From: Burkholderiales bacterium
Lineage (GTDB): Bacteria; Pseudomonadota; Gammaproteobacteria; Burkholderiales; UBA6910
Direction of reading: 5' to 3'
NCBI GenBank assembly: GCA_026005015.1
Contig: BPKG01000001.1
Location: 124,001-188,000, forward strand
DNA length: 64,000 bases
The notes under the pieces: generated by a model
What the model was told of the DNA's origin: nothing
Database searches by the model: none
Seen by the model: the letters and a program-made list of their open reading frames with translations, nothing else
Part shown: positions 37,973 to 46,783 of the stretch, piece after piece
How positions within the stretch are numbered: position 1 is the first letter of the stretch
Layout of the letters: every line of letters begins with the position of its first letter
Made by a program: the position numbers and the translations under genes

Positions 37973-38107
37973 TCAACGGCAACCCCGCTTTTCCGCATCG
38001 CGTAGTTCTTGCGTGTAAAAACCGCCGAGCTTCAGTCCCTGGAGGGCTTCGGCCACGCGCCGAATCACCGCGGTCTTGCCTATGCCGGCCGCCCGTCCTC
38101 GCTCCAT
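37973..38107 (-). pseudogene. Remnant of a THEP1-type nucleoside triphosphatase
   Basis: A 44-codon frame on the minus strand reads MERGRAAGIGKTAVIRRVAE, then ALQGLKLGGFYTQELRDAEK, and stops. This matches the first 40 residues of THEP1 NTPases (P-loop GxxGxGKT, then LKGLKxGGFYTxExR). The P-loop is missing its first glycines and the rest of the family (about 170 residues) is absent, so this is a decayed or truncated gene. No other trace was found in 37871-37972. Confidence 0.6.
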
Positions 38108-38488
38108 GGCGTGCGCCCTTCGAGCGCCGGGCGGCGTCCGCAAGGCGCCCCGGCCGCTTTGCGGCGCCGTGTCCGGGCGGCTGCGAGTCAGTACGCGAAG
38201 CGCCGGTGAGAAGGAGCGCCCGTAGGGGATTCCATCTTTGATTCATGACCTAACCGCCGCGCGAGGGCATGGTTCGGATTGAAACACGATCCCTGCTGGG
38301 CCGTGGTGCCTCCCGCGCGGAGAAACCCTGCTTCGGGCTATCGGGTAAAGCCGGAGTGTCGCCGCCGCGGTGGTGAACACCCTGCGCCGCGAAATCCTGC
38401 ACCTCGTTCAGGCTCGTTTGAACGGGGAAGCCCTTCGCGTTAGATTCGCGTTTTCGGCGCTGTCCCAGCGCCCTCTTCCCTGTTGCCG
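38108..38488. other. Non-coding stretch before the MFS gene
   Basis: No convincing gene or RNA was seen. A short frame near 38370 (VVNTLRREILHLVQARLNGE) runs into the MFS start but has no recognisable family. The DNA is GC-rich with scattered short inverted repeats. A promoter for the MFS gene is expected here but could not be placed. Confidence 0.4.
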
Positions 38489-39754
38489 ATGATCGACTCC
38501 CGGTTGACCGACGCCCGCTGGCTCCTGCTCCTGTGCTTGAGCCGCATGAGCTTTTCCTTGATCTTCACCGTCTACTCGGGGATCCTGCCCCTGGTGCGGG
38601 AAGCGTGGGGAATGTCGGCGACCCAGGCGGGCCTGATCCAGAGTGCCTGGCACGCCGGGTTCCTGGTGTCCCTGTTCGCCGCCGGGATGATCAGCGACCG
38701 CAAGGGGGCTCGCTGGACATTTCTCCACATGAGCTATGGCGCGGTGGCGAGCGCGGCGCTGTTCGCCCTGCTGGCGGACGGTTTCCTCTCGGCGCTAATC
38801 CTCTACGGGCTGGCCGGCCTGTGCTCGGGGGGCTCCTACACGCCCGGCCTTACCCTCATCAGCGAGCGCTTCGAGCCCCACCGCCGCGGCCGGGCGATGG
38901 GGTTTTATCTCGCCGCCGCATCGCTGGGCTACGCCCTGTCCCTGTTTCTGGGCAGCTTCATAGCGCCGGCGGCCGGGTGGCGTGCCGCGCTAGCGGCGAG
39001 CGCGGCGGGCACCGTGATCGGGCTCACCCTCGGCGCCTGGGTGCTCCGGGATACCCCCAACCGGGTGAGCCGCCACGACCGGGCTCCGGTCCAGGGCAAC
39101 GGCCTCATGGAGGTGTGGCGCAACCGTCCGGCGCGGCTGATCATCCTCGCCTACTCGTTCCACGCCTGGGAACTGCTGGGGCTTTGGGCCTGGCTGCCCA
39201 CCTTCCTGGTGACCGCGATGGCCGCCAACGGGGGCGTGAGCCCCGGAAACGTGGGCACCGGCGTGCTGATTGCCGGGGTGTGCCACCTGCTTAGCGTGGC
39301 GGGCTCCGTGTCCGGCGGGACCCTGTCCGACCGCTACGGGCGCACCGCGGTGATCTTGCTGTTCGCCGGGACCAGCGCCGCCTGCTCCCTGATCTACGGC
39401 TGGCTCATCACCGCGCCCCTGTGGCTGCTGACGGTGGTGGCGATCGTCTACAACCTGGCAGCCATCGCCGACTCGTCGGTGTTCTCCACCGGGCTCACCG
39501 AGCTGGTCCCCCACCACTCCATCGGCGCGGCCTATTCCCTGCGCTCGGTGATCGGCTTCAGCATGGGAGCGGCCAGTTCCTGGGTCTTCGGGCTGACCCT
39601 GGATCTGGCAGGGGAACAACCGGGAGAGCCCCGCATGCTGGCCTGGGGGCTGGCCTTCTCCAGCCTGGGGGCGGCAGGACTCGCGGCCACTTATTTCACG
39701 TGGCGGCTGCGGCGCTCGGCCGAGAGCCGGCGCATGGCCGGTGGGCTGCGATGA
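38489..39754 (+). CDS. Major facilitator superfamily transporter
   Basis: A 421-residue transporter with about twelve membrane segments. The MFS loop 2-3 motif appears as AAGMISDRKGARW, and the second half has the matching GGTLSDRYGRTAV. The N-terminus (SRMSFSLIFTVYSGILPLVREAWG) resembles CynX/nitrate-type and sugar-phosphate-type carriers, but the substrate cannot be named. The ATG at 38489 is used; an in-frame TTG at 38483 has no better ribosome site. It is alone in its direction and converges on the GGDEF-EAL gene. Confidence 0.85.
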   Translation: MIDSRLTDARWLLLLCLSRMSFSLIFTVYSGILPLVREAWGMSATQAGLIQSAWHAGFLVSLFAAGMISDRKGARWTFLHMSYGAVASAALFALLADGFLSALILYGLAGLCSGGSYTPGLTLISERFEPHRRGRAMGFYLAAASLGYALSLFLGSFIAPAAGWRAALAASAAGTVIGLTLGAWVLRDTPNRVSRHDRAPVQGNGLMEVWRNRPARLIILAYSFHAWELLGLWAWLPTFLVTAMAANGGVSPGNVGTGVLIAGVCHLLSVAGSVSGGTLSDRYGRTAVILLFAGTSAACSLIYGWLITAPLWLLTVVAIVYNLAAIADSSVFSTGLTELVPHHSIGAAYSLRSVIGFSMGAASSWVFGLTLDLAGEQPGEPRMLAWGLAFSSLGAAGLAATYFTWRLRRSAESRRMAGGLR

Positions 39755-39838
39755 TCTTGAAGCCCGATCGCCCCGCCGTGCTACGACGCCGGACAGGGTT
39801 GCCCGAGCTGTATGAGCCGTTGGAGCTCTTGGGGACGG

Positions 39839-42664
39839 CTATTCTTTCAGCGCCGGTATGTATAGCGCCTTTTCCATCCGGCGCGGCGCACGTCGTGAAA
39901 TGTTCGGCAGGGGCCACCGGTGATCGGACCGCAGCAGGCTAAGAACCGCCTCAGACTCGCCTGGTTTCGCGAAGTAATAGCCCTGGGCCTGGTCGCAGCG
40001 GTGGGCGATGAGGAAGCGCACCTGGGCTTCCGTCTCGACGCCTTCCGCCGTGACCGCCAGGCCCAAGCTGTGGGCCAGGGAAATGATCGTCCGGGGGACG
40101 GTCGTATCTCCGCCTTCGGAGCCGATGCCCTGGAGGAAGAAGCGGTCGATCTTGAGCTCGTCGATGGGAAAGCGGTGGAGGTAGCTCAAGCTGGAGTAGC
40201 CCGTGCCGAAATCGTCGATGGCCAGCTTCAAGCCAAGATCCTTGAGCGCTCCGAGAACCGAGATGAAATCCTCCGCGCCGCACATGATGAGGCTTTCCGT
40301 AATCTCGAGCTTCAAGCGTCGCGGATCGAACCCGGTCTCGCCCAGGATGCGGTGAACCGCCTGTACGAAGTCTTTCTGCCGAAACTGGCGCGCCGAGACG
40401 TTGACCGCGAGGTGGACCGGCGGAAGGCCTTCCCGGTCCCACTCGATCGCCTGGGCGCAGGCCGCCCGCAGCACCCATTCTCCGAGGGGCACGATGAAAC
40501 CGTTCTGCTCCGCTACCGGAATGAAGCGCCCTGGCGAGAGCGGCCCGAGCTCGGGGTGGTTCCAGCGGACGAGGGCCTCGAGACCGGACATCCGGCCGGA
40601 ACGCAGGTCCACGATGGGCTGGAAGTGCAGGACCAGCTCGTTGCGGTCGAGGGCCCGGTGCAAGGCGTCCTCCAGGGCGGCGCGCTCCAGCGCGGCCGCG
40701 CTCATCTCCGGGGTATAGAAAGCGCCCCCATTGCCTCCCGCTTCCTTCGCCTGGTACATGGCCAGGTCCGCCCGGCTGAGGAGGGTGTCGGCATCCTCTC
40801 CGTGGATCGGGTAGCAGGCGAAACCGATGCTGCATGTCAGGCGCACTTCTTTGCCTGCGATGGAAAAAGGCGAGGCGAAGGCGTCGAAAATTTTCTGTAA
40901 AACCACCTCCGCATCCCGGCGGGTCTTCAAGTCCGGCGCCAGAACCACGAATTCGTCGCCGCCGAGCCGCGCCACGGTGTCGCTCGAGCGCAGGATGCGG
41001 CGCAGCCGTGCCGCGACCTCCCGGAGAATCCTGTCGCCGAAGGAGTGGCCGTGGTTGTCGTTGGCGACCTTGAGGCGGTCCAGGTCAAGGAACGCCACCC
41101 CCAGCATATTCCCCAAACGCGCGGCGCGGGTCATCGCCTGCTGTAGACGGTCTTGGAGCAGGATCCGGTTGGGAAGCTCGGTCAGCGGGTCATGGGTGGC
41201 GAGGTACTGGATATGTTTTTGCTGTTCCTTGCGCTCGGTGATGTCGGTCACCACGCCGATGCACACGCAGGCGCCGGGCTTGGATCCGCTCACCAGGCTG
41301 AGCCGCAGCCAGCCGATGTAGGGCGTGCCGTCCTTGCGCAGGGTGAACACCTCGCCTTCCCATCGACCGGCCGGGCCGAGGTCCTCCGCCGCCTGCGGAT
41401 ACCCTTGCCCGTCGTTGATCACGTGCATGATCTGCTGCAGCGGTCGGCCCACGCACTCCGCCGTCCCGTAGCCGGTGATGCGGGCCAGCGCGTCGTTCGC
41501 CCGCACTATCCGCAAGCCCTCGTCCAAAAGGAAAATGCCCTCCGAGCCGCTGTCGAACACCTTGGCGGCCAGGCGAAGCTCCGCGAGGTGTTTTTCCATC
41601 TTTCTGTAGGCGACCCGCAGCCGGTTCACCATCAGGGCGAGAGTCGTACCCAGCCGGCCCACCTCGTCGCGGCCCGCGACGGGCACGGCGAAGCCGTCGA
41701 GGTTTTCCAGGGTGGCCCGTTCGGCGGCGTCGCTGAGGGCAAGGAGAGGCGCGGTGAGGCGGCGCGAGATGCGGATGGAACCCCAGACCACCCACAGCAG
41801 GATCAAAGGCCACGCCCCCAGATAGGCTACGCTCAGGGAATCGAGGGGCAGATCCGCCGCCGCCTCTGGCGCGGACACCACCACTTTGAGTTGGAGAGCA
41901 GCGTAACGGGGCGGAAACTCGAGCGCCGCGACGGCTTCGGTCCGTGTCTGGCTGGAGGGGACGGAGCCGGCCTGGGCGAGCAGGTGATCGCGACCGGCCA
42001 CGAGCCGATGGGAAACGGGGAATAGCTCCAGAACGTCGTGGGCCACGAAAATACCGTCGAGCTCCACCTCGGCCAGCAGGAAACCTTCCGTGGTTCCCGT
42101 CGCCGGGTAGATCACCGGATGGATGATGAGCAGCCTTCGCCCGCTGGAGCCATGGGGCTCCAGCTCCACGTGGGGCTTGCCTTTGGCGAGGACGGAAGGA
42201 ACCCATGGGGCACCTCGATAGGAAAACGCCAGGCCGTCGGGCGGGAAAACCAAGGGTTTTCCCTGGAAGTCCAGCAGGCGGATCCGCACCGAGGTGCCAG
42301 GAGGCGCGCGGTAATCCGCAAGAAAAGGCGCCAGGTACTGCTCCCGGCCCACCGAGTCGCTCAACGCGTTGGTGACTAGGGTGGTGGAGGCGAGGCGGAC
42401 GAGATCCCGGTCGATGGCATCCAGGACGGAGGCGATCTGGGCAGCACGTATGTGGGCGTGGCTTTCCAACTGCATCTCGAAACGCTGCGCCATGAGATTC
42501 GAGATGACCAGGTAGGAGATGGCGCCGGTCAGGGCCATGACGCCCAGCGCTAGCGTCGCGGCTGCCGCCATGATGCGGTTGGCGATGCTGGCGGTAAGCC
42601 AGCTTTTTAGCCATCGCCACGGGGAAGCAAGAGGTAACCAGGATCGCGATGTCCAGACGCTCAT
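39839..42664 (-). CDS. Membrane PAS-GGDEF-EAL protein (c-di-GMP turnover)
   Basis: A 941-residue protein. Membrane segments at about 32-55 and 285-303 enclose a periplasmic sensor of 230 residues. A HAMP-like region (SIRISRRLTAPLLALSDAAE), a PAS domain (about 375-490), a GGDEF domain and an EAL domain follow. Both enzymes look active: ARLGGDEFVVL with an upstream RSSD inhibitory site, and EALVRW, NVSARQF, EITES, DDFGTGYSS, ELKID and AEGVET in the EAL part. Its ATG overlaps the stop of an upstream periplasmic binding-protein gene (ATGA), so the binding protein may deliver a ligand signal to this sensor. Confidence 0.93.
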   Translation of the reverse strand: MSVWTSRSWLPLASPWRWLKSWLTASIANRIMAAAATLALGVMALTGAISYLVISNLMAQRFEMQLESHAHIRAAQIASVLDAIDRDLVRLASTTLVTNALSDSVGREQYLAPFLADYRAPPGTSVRIRLLDFQGKPLVFPPDGLAFSYRGAPWVPSVLAKGKPHVELEPHGSSGRRLLIIHPVIYPATGTTEGFLLAEVELDGIFVAHDVLELFPVSHRLVAGRDHLLAQAGSVPSSQTRTEAVAALEFPPRYAALQLKVVVSAPEAAADLPLDSLSVAYLGAWPLILLWVVWGSIRISRRLTAPLLALSDAAERATLENLDGFAVPVAGRDEVGRLGTTLALMVNRLRVAYRKMEKHLAELRLAAKVFDSGSEGIFLLDEGLRIVRANDALARITGYGTAECVGRPLQQIMHVINDGQGYPQAAEDLGPAGRWEGEVFTLRKDGTPYIGWLRLSLVSGSKPGACVCIGVVTDITERKEQQKHIQYLATHDPLTELPNRILLQDRLQQAMTRAARLGNMLGVAFLDLDRLKVANDNHGHSFGDRILREVAARLRRILRSSDTVARLGGDEFVVLAPDLKTRRDAEVVLQKIFDAFASPFSIAGKEVRLTCSIGFACYPIHGEDADTLLSRADLAMYQAKEAGGNGGAFYTPEMSAAALERAALEDALHRALDRNELVLHFQPIVDLRSGRMSGLEALVRWNHPELGPLSPGRFIPVAEQNGFIVPLGEWVLRAACAQAIEWDREGLPPVHLAVNVSARQFRQKDFVQAVHRILGETGFDPRRLKLEITESLIMCGAEDFISVLGALKDLGLKLAIDDFGTGYSSLSYLHRFPIDELKIDRFFLQGIGSEGGDTTVPRTIISLAHSLGLAVTAEGVETEAQVRFLIAHRCDQAQGYYFAKPGESEAVLSLLRSDHRWPLPNISRRAPRRMEKALYIPALKE

Positions 42665-43859
42665 TTCGCGTCCTGCTCAAGGGGCGCAAGCGCTCCGTCT
42701 TCCGGTACCGGGCGATGAACAGGTCCCTGGGTTCGAGCGCTTCGTGACGGACGGGGGAGAAGGGCTGGGCATAGCGCTTGATGAGGCCGTCGTAGTCGCG
42801 CACCGCCTCCAGCGCCGCCCGCACCTTTGGGCGGTCGGTGGATCCGGCAAGATCGATGGCGCGGGCGAGGATGTGGGTAAGGTCGTAGGCATGGCCGAGC
42901 CCCACGGGAGACAGAACGCTCTCGGGGCTGCGCAGCCCATAGCGGCTCTCCAGGGCAGCGAGGACGCGCGTCGCCCGGGGGCTGCGGTTGCCGACCAAGG
43001 AAAAGGTCTGAACGACGGAAAAGTCCACCCGATGCAGGGCCTCCCCGGCCAGCGCGGCAAGATCGCCGCCGGTCACGCCCCAGTGGGCCAGAATGGGGCG
43101 CTGCTCCGTCTTGGGAAGTTGGGCGACTTCCTTGATCAACTGGGCGCCTTCGCCTTCGTTGGCAACGAGCACGATCGCCTCGGCGCCCGCCTGTGCCAGA
43201 CTCCGGTACTTGGGCGCGAGGGGCTTTTCGTCCCAGTTGAACCAATGGATGCCGACGCTGTGAATGCGAGCGCTTTCGGAAAGATAGGTCTCGATGGCGC
43301 CCTGGTTGCTCCTGCCCCAACTCGTGTTGGGAAGGAGGAAACCTACGCGCCGGAAGCCGCGGTTCTCGGCATGCCCGAGGAGGCTGGCGATCGCCCAGCG
43401 GTCCCGAAGGGAGAGGCGGAACACGTAGTTGGGGTCATAGCCGTTGTCGATGATGTTGTCGGCGGCCGCCCAGGGATTTAGCACGATGAGCTTGTGTTCG
43501 TGGATCAAGGGTAGCACCTCCAGGACCGTCGGGCTGAACTTGCCGCAGAACACGGCGACCAGGTCCGGCACCTTCAGGAGGTCCAGGAGATTGGCGCGGG
43601 CACGGGCCGGGATGGAGCGGTTGTCCCGTACCAGCAGCTTCAATGGCCGGCCGCCGAGGACGCCGCCCGCCGCGTTGATTTCCTCGATGGCGATCTCGAT
43701 GCCCTGCTGGATGGCCTGGGCGGAGGTGCTGGTCCTGTGGCCGAATTCCGCGTCCAGGCCGATGAATACGGGAGGTTGCCCCGTGGCCAGGGACAGATGA
43801 GGGAAAAGGAGAGCGAAGCACAGGCCGCTCAAGGTCATCCACCTTCGGACACCACCCAT
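42661..43859 (-). CDS. Periplasmic amino-acid-type ABC binding protein, probable 1-base frameshift near the end
   Basis: About 398 residues. The signal peptide is MTLSGLCFALLFPHLSLATG, and the mature chain follows the LivJ/urea-type binding fold (PPVFIGLDAEFGHRTSTSAQ, then INAAGGVLGGRPLKLLVRDN). The ATG at 43859 has AGGAGG 4 bases upstream. Near 42703 the frame that carries the fold fails to stop; adding one base in CGGTACCGGAAG would give RYRxEDGALAPLEQDAK and a TGA at 42661 that overlaps the next ATG. No ABC permease or ATPase gene is nearby, so its partner is more likely the GGDEF-EAL protein. Confidence 0.8.
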
Positions 43860-44104
43860 ACCGCCTCCTATTGAAGTCTGGGGTCTTGCCCACCGCTGCG
43901 ATTTAACCTCTGGGCAGACGGGTGAACATGCTTCGAGGAAACCGCTTACGCGGAGAAAGCACAAACCGCGCCACTCGTTCTTTGCTCGATCGGTAAAGCC
44001 TAACAGGGTGTTGATAAATGCCCCGTAACATCAAGTTGCGTGTCTCTCGACGCGTCCCGGACTGCCGGATCGGTGCCGGCAGGGGCGTTGTTTTGTTCCT
44101 TCAT

Positions 44105-45112
44105 GGTAATCCCGTTACCTTTTTGGCTTTTCGGGCGGACTCATCCCGTCGCGGCCGTATGCAATCGCGCCATTCTCAGCCGGTGGTAGGCTGCCCCGAC
44201 CAGGTAGGCGGCCATCTGGGTCTTGGCCTGCCCGATGAAGCGGGTCTTTCGCCATCCCCCGATGGGCTTCATCCAGCCGAAGATCTCCTCGATGCGTTTG
44301 CGCTGACCGATGGCGTAACCGCTGTGCCGGGTGGTGCGGGCATCGAGGCCCGGGGTGACGCGGCCCGCGATGCGGGCGACGTGCGGGGCAATGCCTCGAC
44401 CGCGCAGCCGCTTCACGAACGCCTTGGTGTGATAGCCCTTGTCGGCGCCGAGCGTGCGCAGGCGGCTTCGGGCCCGGCGCCGTCGGTCCACCAGCGCTGC
44501 TCCCGCTTGGGGTTCGGCGAGGGTGGCCTCGGTAATCGCGATGTCCACAAGCAGCCCGTGGCGGTTCTCCATGAGCGCGTGCGCCCCGTCGGCCAGTTTC
44601 GCCGGCTGGCCGCCGCCCTTCCGCATGAGCTTGGCCTCGGGATCGGTCGTGGATTCGCGGGTCGAGTTGCTGCGCCGTTCGCCGCGGAAGTCGACCATGC
44701 CGCTGCCGTCGTCCCCGTCCCGGGGCGGCGTGCCCTCCTTCCTTTTGAAGCTCTTGCACGAGTCCCAGGCCTCGATCGGCGTGCCGTCCACGGTGAAGTG
44801 CTCATAAGCGCGCGCGGTTCAAGGAGAAGGTCGAAGGGTCGAAGGCTCGTGCCTCGAGCTCCATGTCGAGAAACCAGCGAAACAGCATGTTGTAGTCGAG
44901 CCTCCCGCAGAAGAGCCGCTCGGATCGGACCGAGGAGAGCGCAATCAGCGGGCTTGCCTGCAGCAGCCGCTCGGGCGCGATCGAGGGCCTCCTCCCTCGG
45001 CCTACATCGCGTCAAAGGCCGCGCTCATCGAGGCGAGGACCGCATCGGCTTGGCGCTTGATCGCCCGCAGCGGATGCTCGGCCGGAATGCGCTCTTCGAT
45101 CGAGACAACCTG
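44105..45112 (-). mobile_element. Decayed IS5-family insertion sequence
   Basis: The interval holds a recognisable but broken IS5-type transposase reading leftward. Ends are approximate: no terminal inverted repeat pair or target duplication could be identified. The nearest genes are the binding-protein gene on the left and flhD on the right, so the element marks a junction between the accessory and flagellar regions. Confidence 0.7.
44141..45112 (-). pseudogene. IS5-family transposase, several disabling mutations
   Basis: The C-terminal DDE part is open from 44791 to 44141 (DGTPIEAWDSCKSFKRKEG; LGADKGYHTKAFVKRLRGRG; KRIEEIFGWMKPIGG). The N-terminal part can be followed in other frames: VVSIEERIPAEHPLRAIKRQ, then FDAM and a TAG at 45002-45004, a frameshift in the following GGAGGAGG run, then RSERLFCGRLDYNMLFRWFL and FSLNRARL. 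The middle segment before EHFTVDGTPIEAW is missing. Nonsense, frameshift and internal deletion together mean it cannot make a working enzyme. There is also no start codon in the expected position. Confidence 0.85.
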
Positions 45113-45711
45113 CTAATGCCGACACGGGGCGACCTAACCGATGGGTGAAGGAGACTGCGTTCGGGCTTGGGGCGACAAACGAGAGCATGCAGGGGCACGG
45201 TGGCTGACGAAAACGGAGACAGGAAATGTCGAGATCCGGACGGTGCGAAAAGCGACGCTTCTTGGGCTCGCCCCTGACCGTGGGGGGGCAGCTTTCGTGG
45301 GTCTGCGTTCCCGGCCTTGACGAGCTTGATGCCAGGAAGAGGGGCTACGGCCGGTTGGCAGCGGTCTCGAGTTGAGGCATAAGTCAAGATCGCTGCGGCC
45401 CGCCAGGCCTGTACCCGCGAAGCCTGGGTCTTGCGCTAAAGATTATCGATCTTTCGCCGTAAACCCGGTGGACGCGACCGCCGAAAATCGTCGCATCCGA
45501 CGCGTGATCATGGCCTTGCTTGCGCCGCCAGCGCGAAGCGTGGGACGCGCGCGTCCTGCGTTTGTCAGAAAAATTCCTATCCGTTGTGCCGGCACGATTC
45601 GTACGCGAGATACCGTCGCCTTCCGATTGGCCCATTGCGGGTTCTTTCGCAAAGTGTGGCCGTCGGTCCGCCCGTGCGGGCTGAAAATGACCACATGAAG
45701 GGAGGCAAACC
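45113..45711. other. Long leader region of flhDC
   Basis: About 600 bases with no gene recognised. It contains the sigma-28-like site at 45437-45463, an embedded inverted repeat (AAAGAT, 5 bases, ATCTTT) and a strong GGGAGG ribosome site for flhD at the end. Such long leaders are usual for the flagellar master operon, where many regulators act. Confidence 0.5.
45437..45463 (+). promoter_or_regulatory. Sigma-28 (FliA)-like promoter upstream of flhDC
   Basis: TAAA (45437-45440), 15 bases, then GCCGTAAA (45456-45463), against the consensus TAAA-N15-GCCGATAA. It lies 248 bases before the flhD start on the same strand. The -10 half differs from consensus at two positions. Confidence 0.5.
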
Positions 45712-46032
45712 ATGGACCAGAATCGATGGATGGAGGAGATTCGCGAGCTCAACCTTGCTTATTTGCTGCTTGCCCAGCAGATGGTCCGGCAAGATCGGGC
45801 AGCGGCTTTGTTGCGTCTGGGCATCGGCGAGGAGATGGCCGATATCCTCGCCGCGCTAACGCCTGGACAAATCAGCAAGATGGCAGGCTCCAACCTGTTG
45901 CTGTGCCGTTTCCGCTTCGACGACAGCCTGATTCTCGATATGCTTTCCAGCTACACCAAGGACCGCATGCTGGGGGCTTCCCATGCCGCAATCCTGCTTT
46001 CCGGCCAACCGGCGCCGGCGGTGACTGCCTGA
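45712..46032 (+). CDS. flhD: Flagellar transcriptional activator FlhD
   Basis: A 106-residue helical protein that forms the FlhD4C2 master activator with FlhC. Characteristic segments are IRELNLAYLLLAQQMVRQDR and LAALTPGQISKMAGSNLLLC. GGGAGG lies about 8 bases upstream. It heads the flagellar region and is followed by flhC after 17 bases. FlhDC-controlled flagella are found in Betaproteobacteria and enteric bacteria, not in Alpha- or most Gammaproteobacteria with polar flagella. Confidence 0.95.
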   Translation: MDQNRWMEEIRELNLAYLLLAQQMVRQDRAAALLRLGIGEEMADILAALTPGQISKMAGSNLLLCRFRFDDSLILDMLSSYTKDRMLGASHAAILLSGQPAPAVTA

Positions 46033-46049
46033 GCTTGGAGTGAAAAGCG

Positions 46050-46586
46050 ATGAAAGGCAAGAGCATCGTATCCGACGCGGCCGAGGTGCAACTGGCGGTG
46101 GAGCTGATCCGTCTCGGCGCGCGCATGCAGCTTCTGGAGGCGGAAACCTGCTTAAGCCGCGAGCGGCTGCTCAAGCTTTACAAGGAAGTGACGGGCACCT
46201 CCCCGCCAAAGGGTATGCTGCCCTATTCTACCGATTGGTTTATGGCCTGGCTGCCCAATGTCCACGCTTCCCTGTTCGCCAATATCTACCGTTATCTGGT
46301 GCACAACGCCCACCTCGAGGGCATTCGGGCCATCATGACGGCCTACCGTCTGTATCTGGAGCACGTACAAGCCTACGGGCTTACCCGGGAGCTATCTCTC
46401 ACCCGGGCCTGGACCCTAGTGCGCTTCATGCTTGCGGATTTGCTCACCACCACCCCGTGCAAGCGCTGCGGCGGCCACTTCGTGGTCCACACCCACGAGC
46501 TCTATGACCGCTATGTGTGCGGGCTGTGTTTTGTTCCGTCCAGAGCCGGCAAGACCCGTCGCGCAGCCGAGGCTGCGGCGGCCTAG
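46050..46586 (+). CDS. flhC: Flagellar transcriptional activator FlhC
   Basis: A 178-residue partner of FlhD. The C-terminal zinc site is visible as CKRCGGHFVV and CGLC (four cysteines). The N-terminal helical part (VQLAVELIRLGARMQLLEAE, then RERLLKLYKEVTG) matches the family. Residues SPPKGMLPYSTDWF are strongly conserved in FlhC. The two regulators are translated from one message. Confidence 0.95.
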   Translation: MKGKSIVSDAAEVQLAVELIRLGARMQLLEAETCLSRERLLKLYKEVTGTSPPKGMLPYSTDWFMAWLPNVHASLFANIYRYLVHNAHLEGIRAIMTAYRLYLEHVQAYGLTRELSLTRAWTLVRFMLADLLTTTPCKRCGGHFVVHTHELYDRYVCGLCFVPSRAGKTRRAAEAAAA

Positions 46587-46669
46587 ATCCCTTAAGCCGT
46601 CAGTACCTTTGACCCTGTTCGTTCTGGGCCGGCTGGCCTGGCGGGGGGCATAGCTTGGCGGGAAAAAAA

Positions 46670-46684
46670 GACCGGTAACCGGTC
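46670..46684. promoter_or_regulatory. Palindrome in the flhC-motA gap
   Basis: GACCGGT-A-ACCGGTC is a perfect 7-bp inverted repeat with one central base, about 100 bases before motA. It could be an operator or part of a short hairpin between flhDC and motAB; it is preceded by a run of seven As. Confidence 0.4.
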
Positions 46685-46783
46685 GCTATTTCCCTGATCG
46701 CCATCAGCCTTCCCTTGCTACGCTGCGGTTGCGCTAAAACCAAACCCTTGCGCGCGGCCGATTGGCCGCCATTGGAAACACCC

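Noticed and set aside
38370-38491. Short plus-strand frame VVNTLRREILHLVQ before the MFS gene
   Set aside because: No ribosome site, no family and only about 40 codons; likely chance.
41190-42660. Apparent fusion of the binding protein with a 490-residue extension
   Set aside because: The extension is the wrong frame of the GGDEF-EAL gene and has Arg/Pro/Gly-rich shadow composition. A 1-base frameshift near 42703 explains it better.
44018-45148. 376-codon plus-strand frame across the IS remnant
   Set aside because: It is antisense to the recognisable transposase and has no homology of its own, except for the short hydrolase-like start noted separately.
46735-46763. Possible FliA promoter before motA (TAAA ... 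GCCGATT)
   Set aside because: The spacer is 18 bases, three more than the 15 expected, so it is not accepted as a sigma-28 site.
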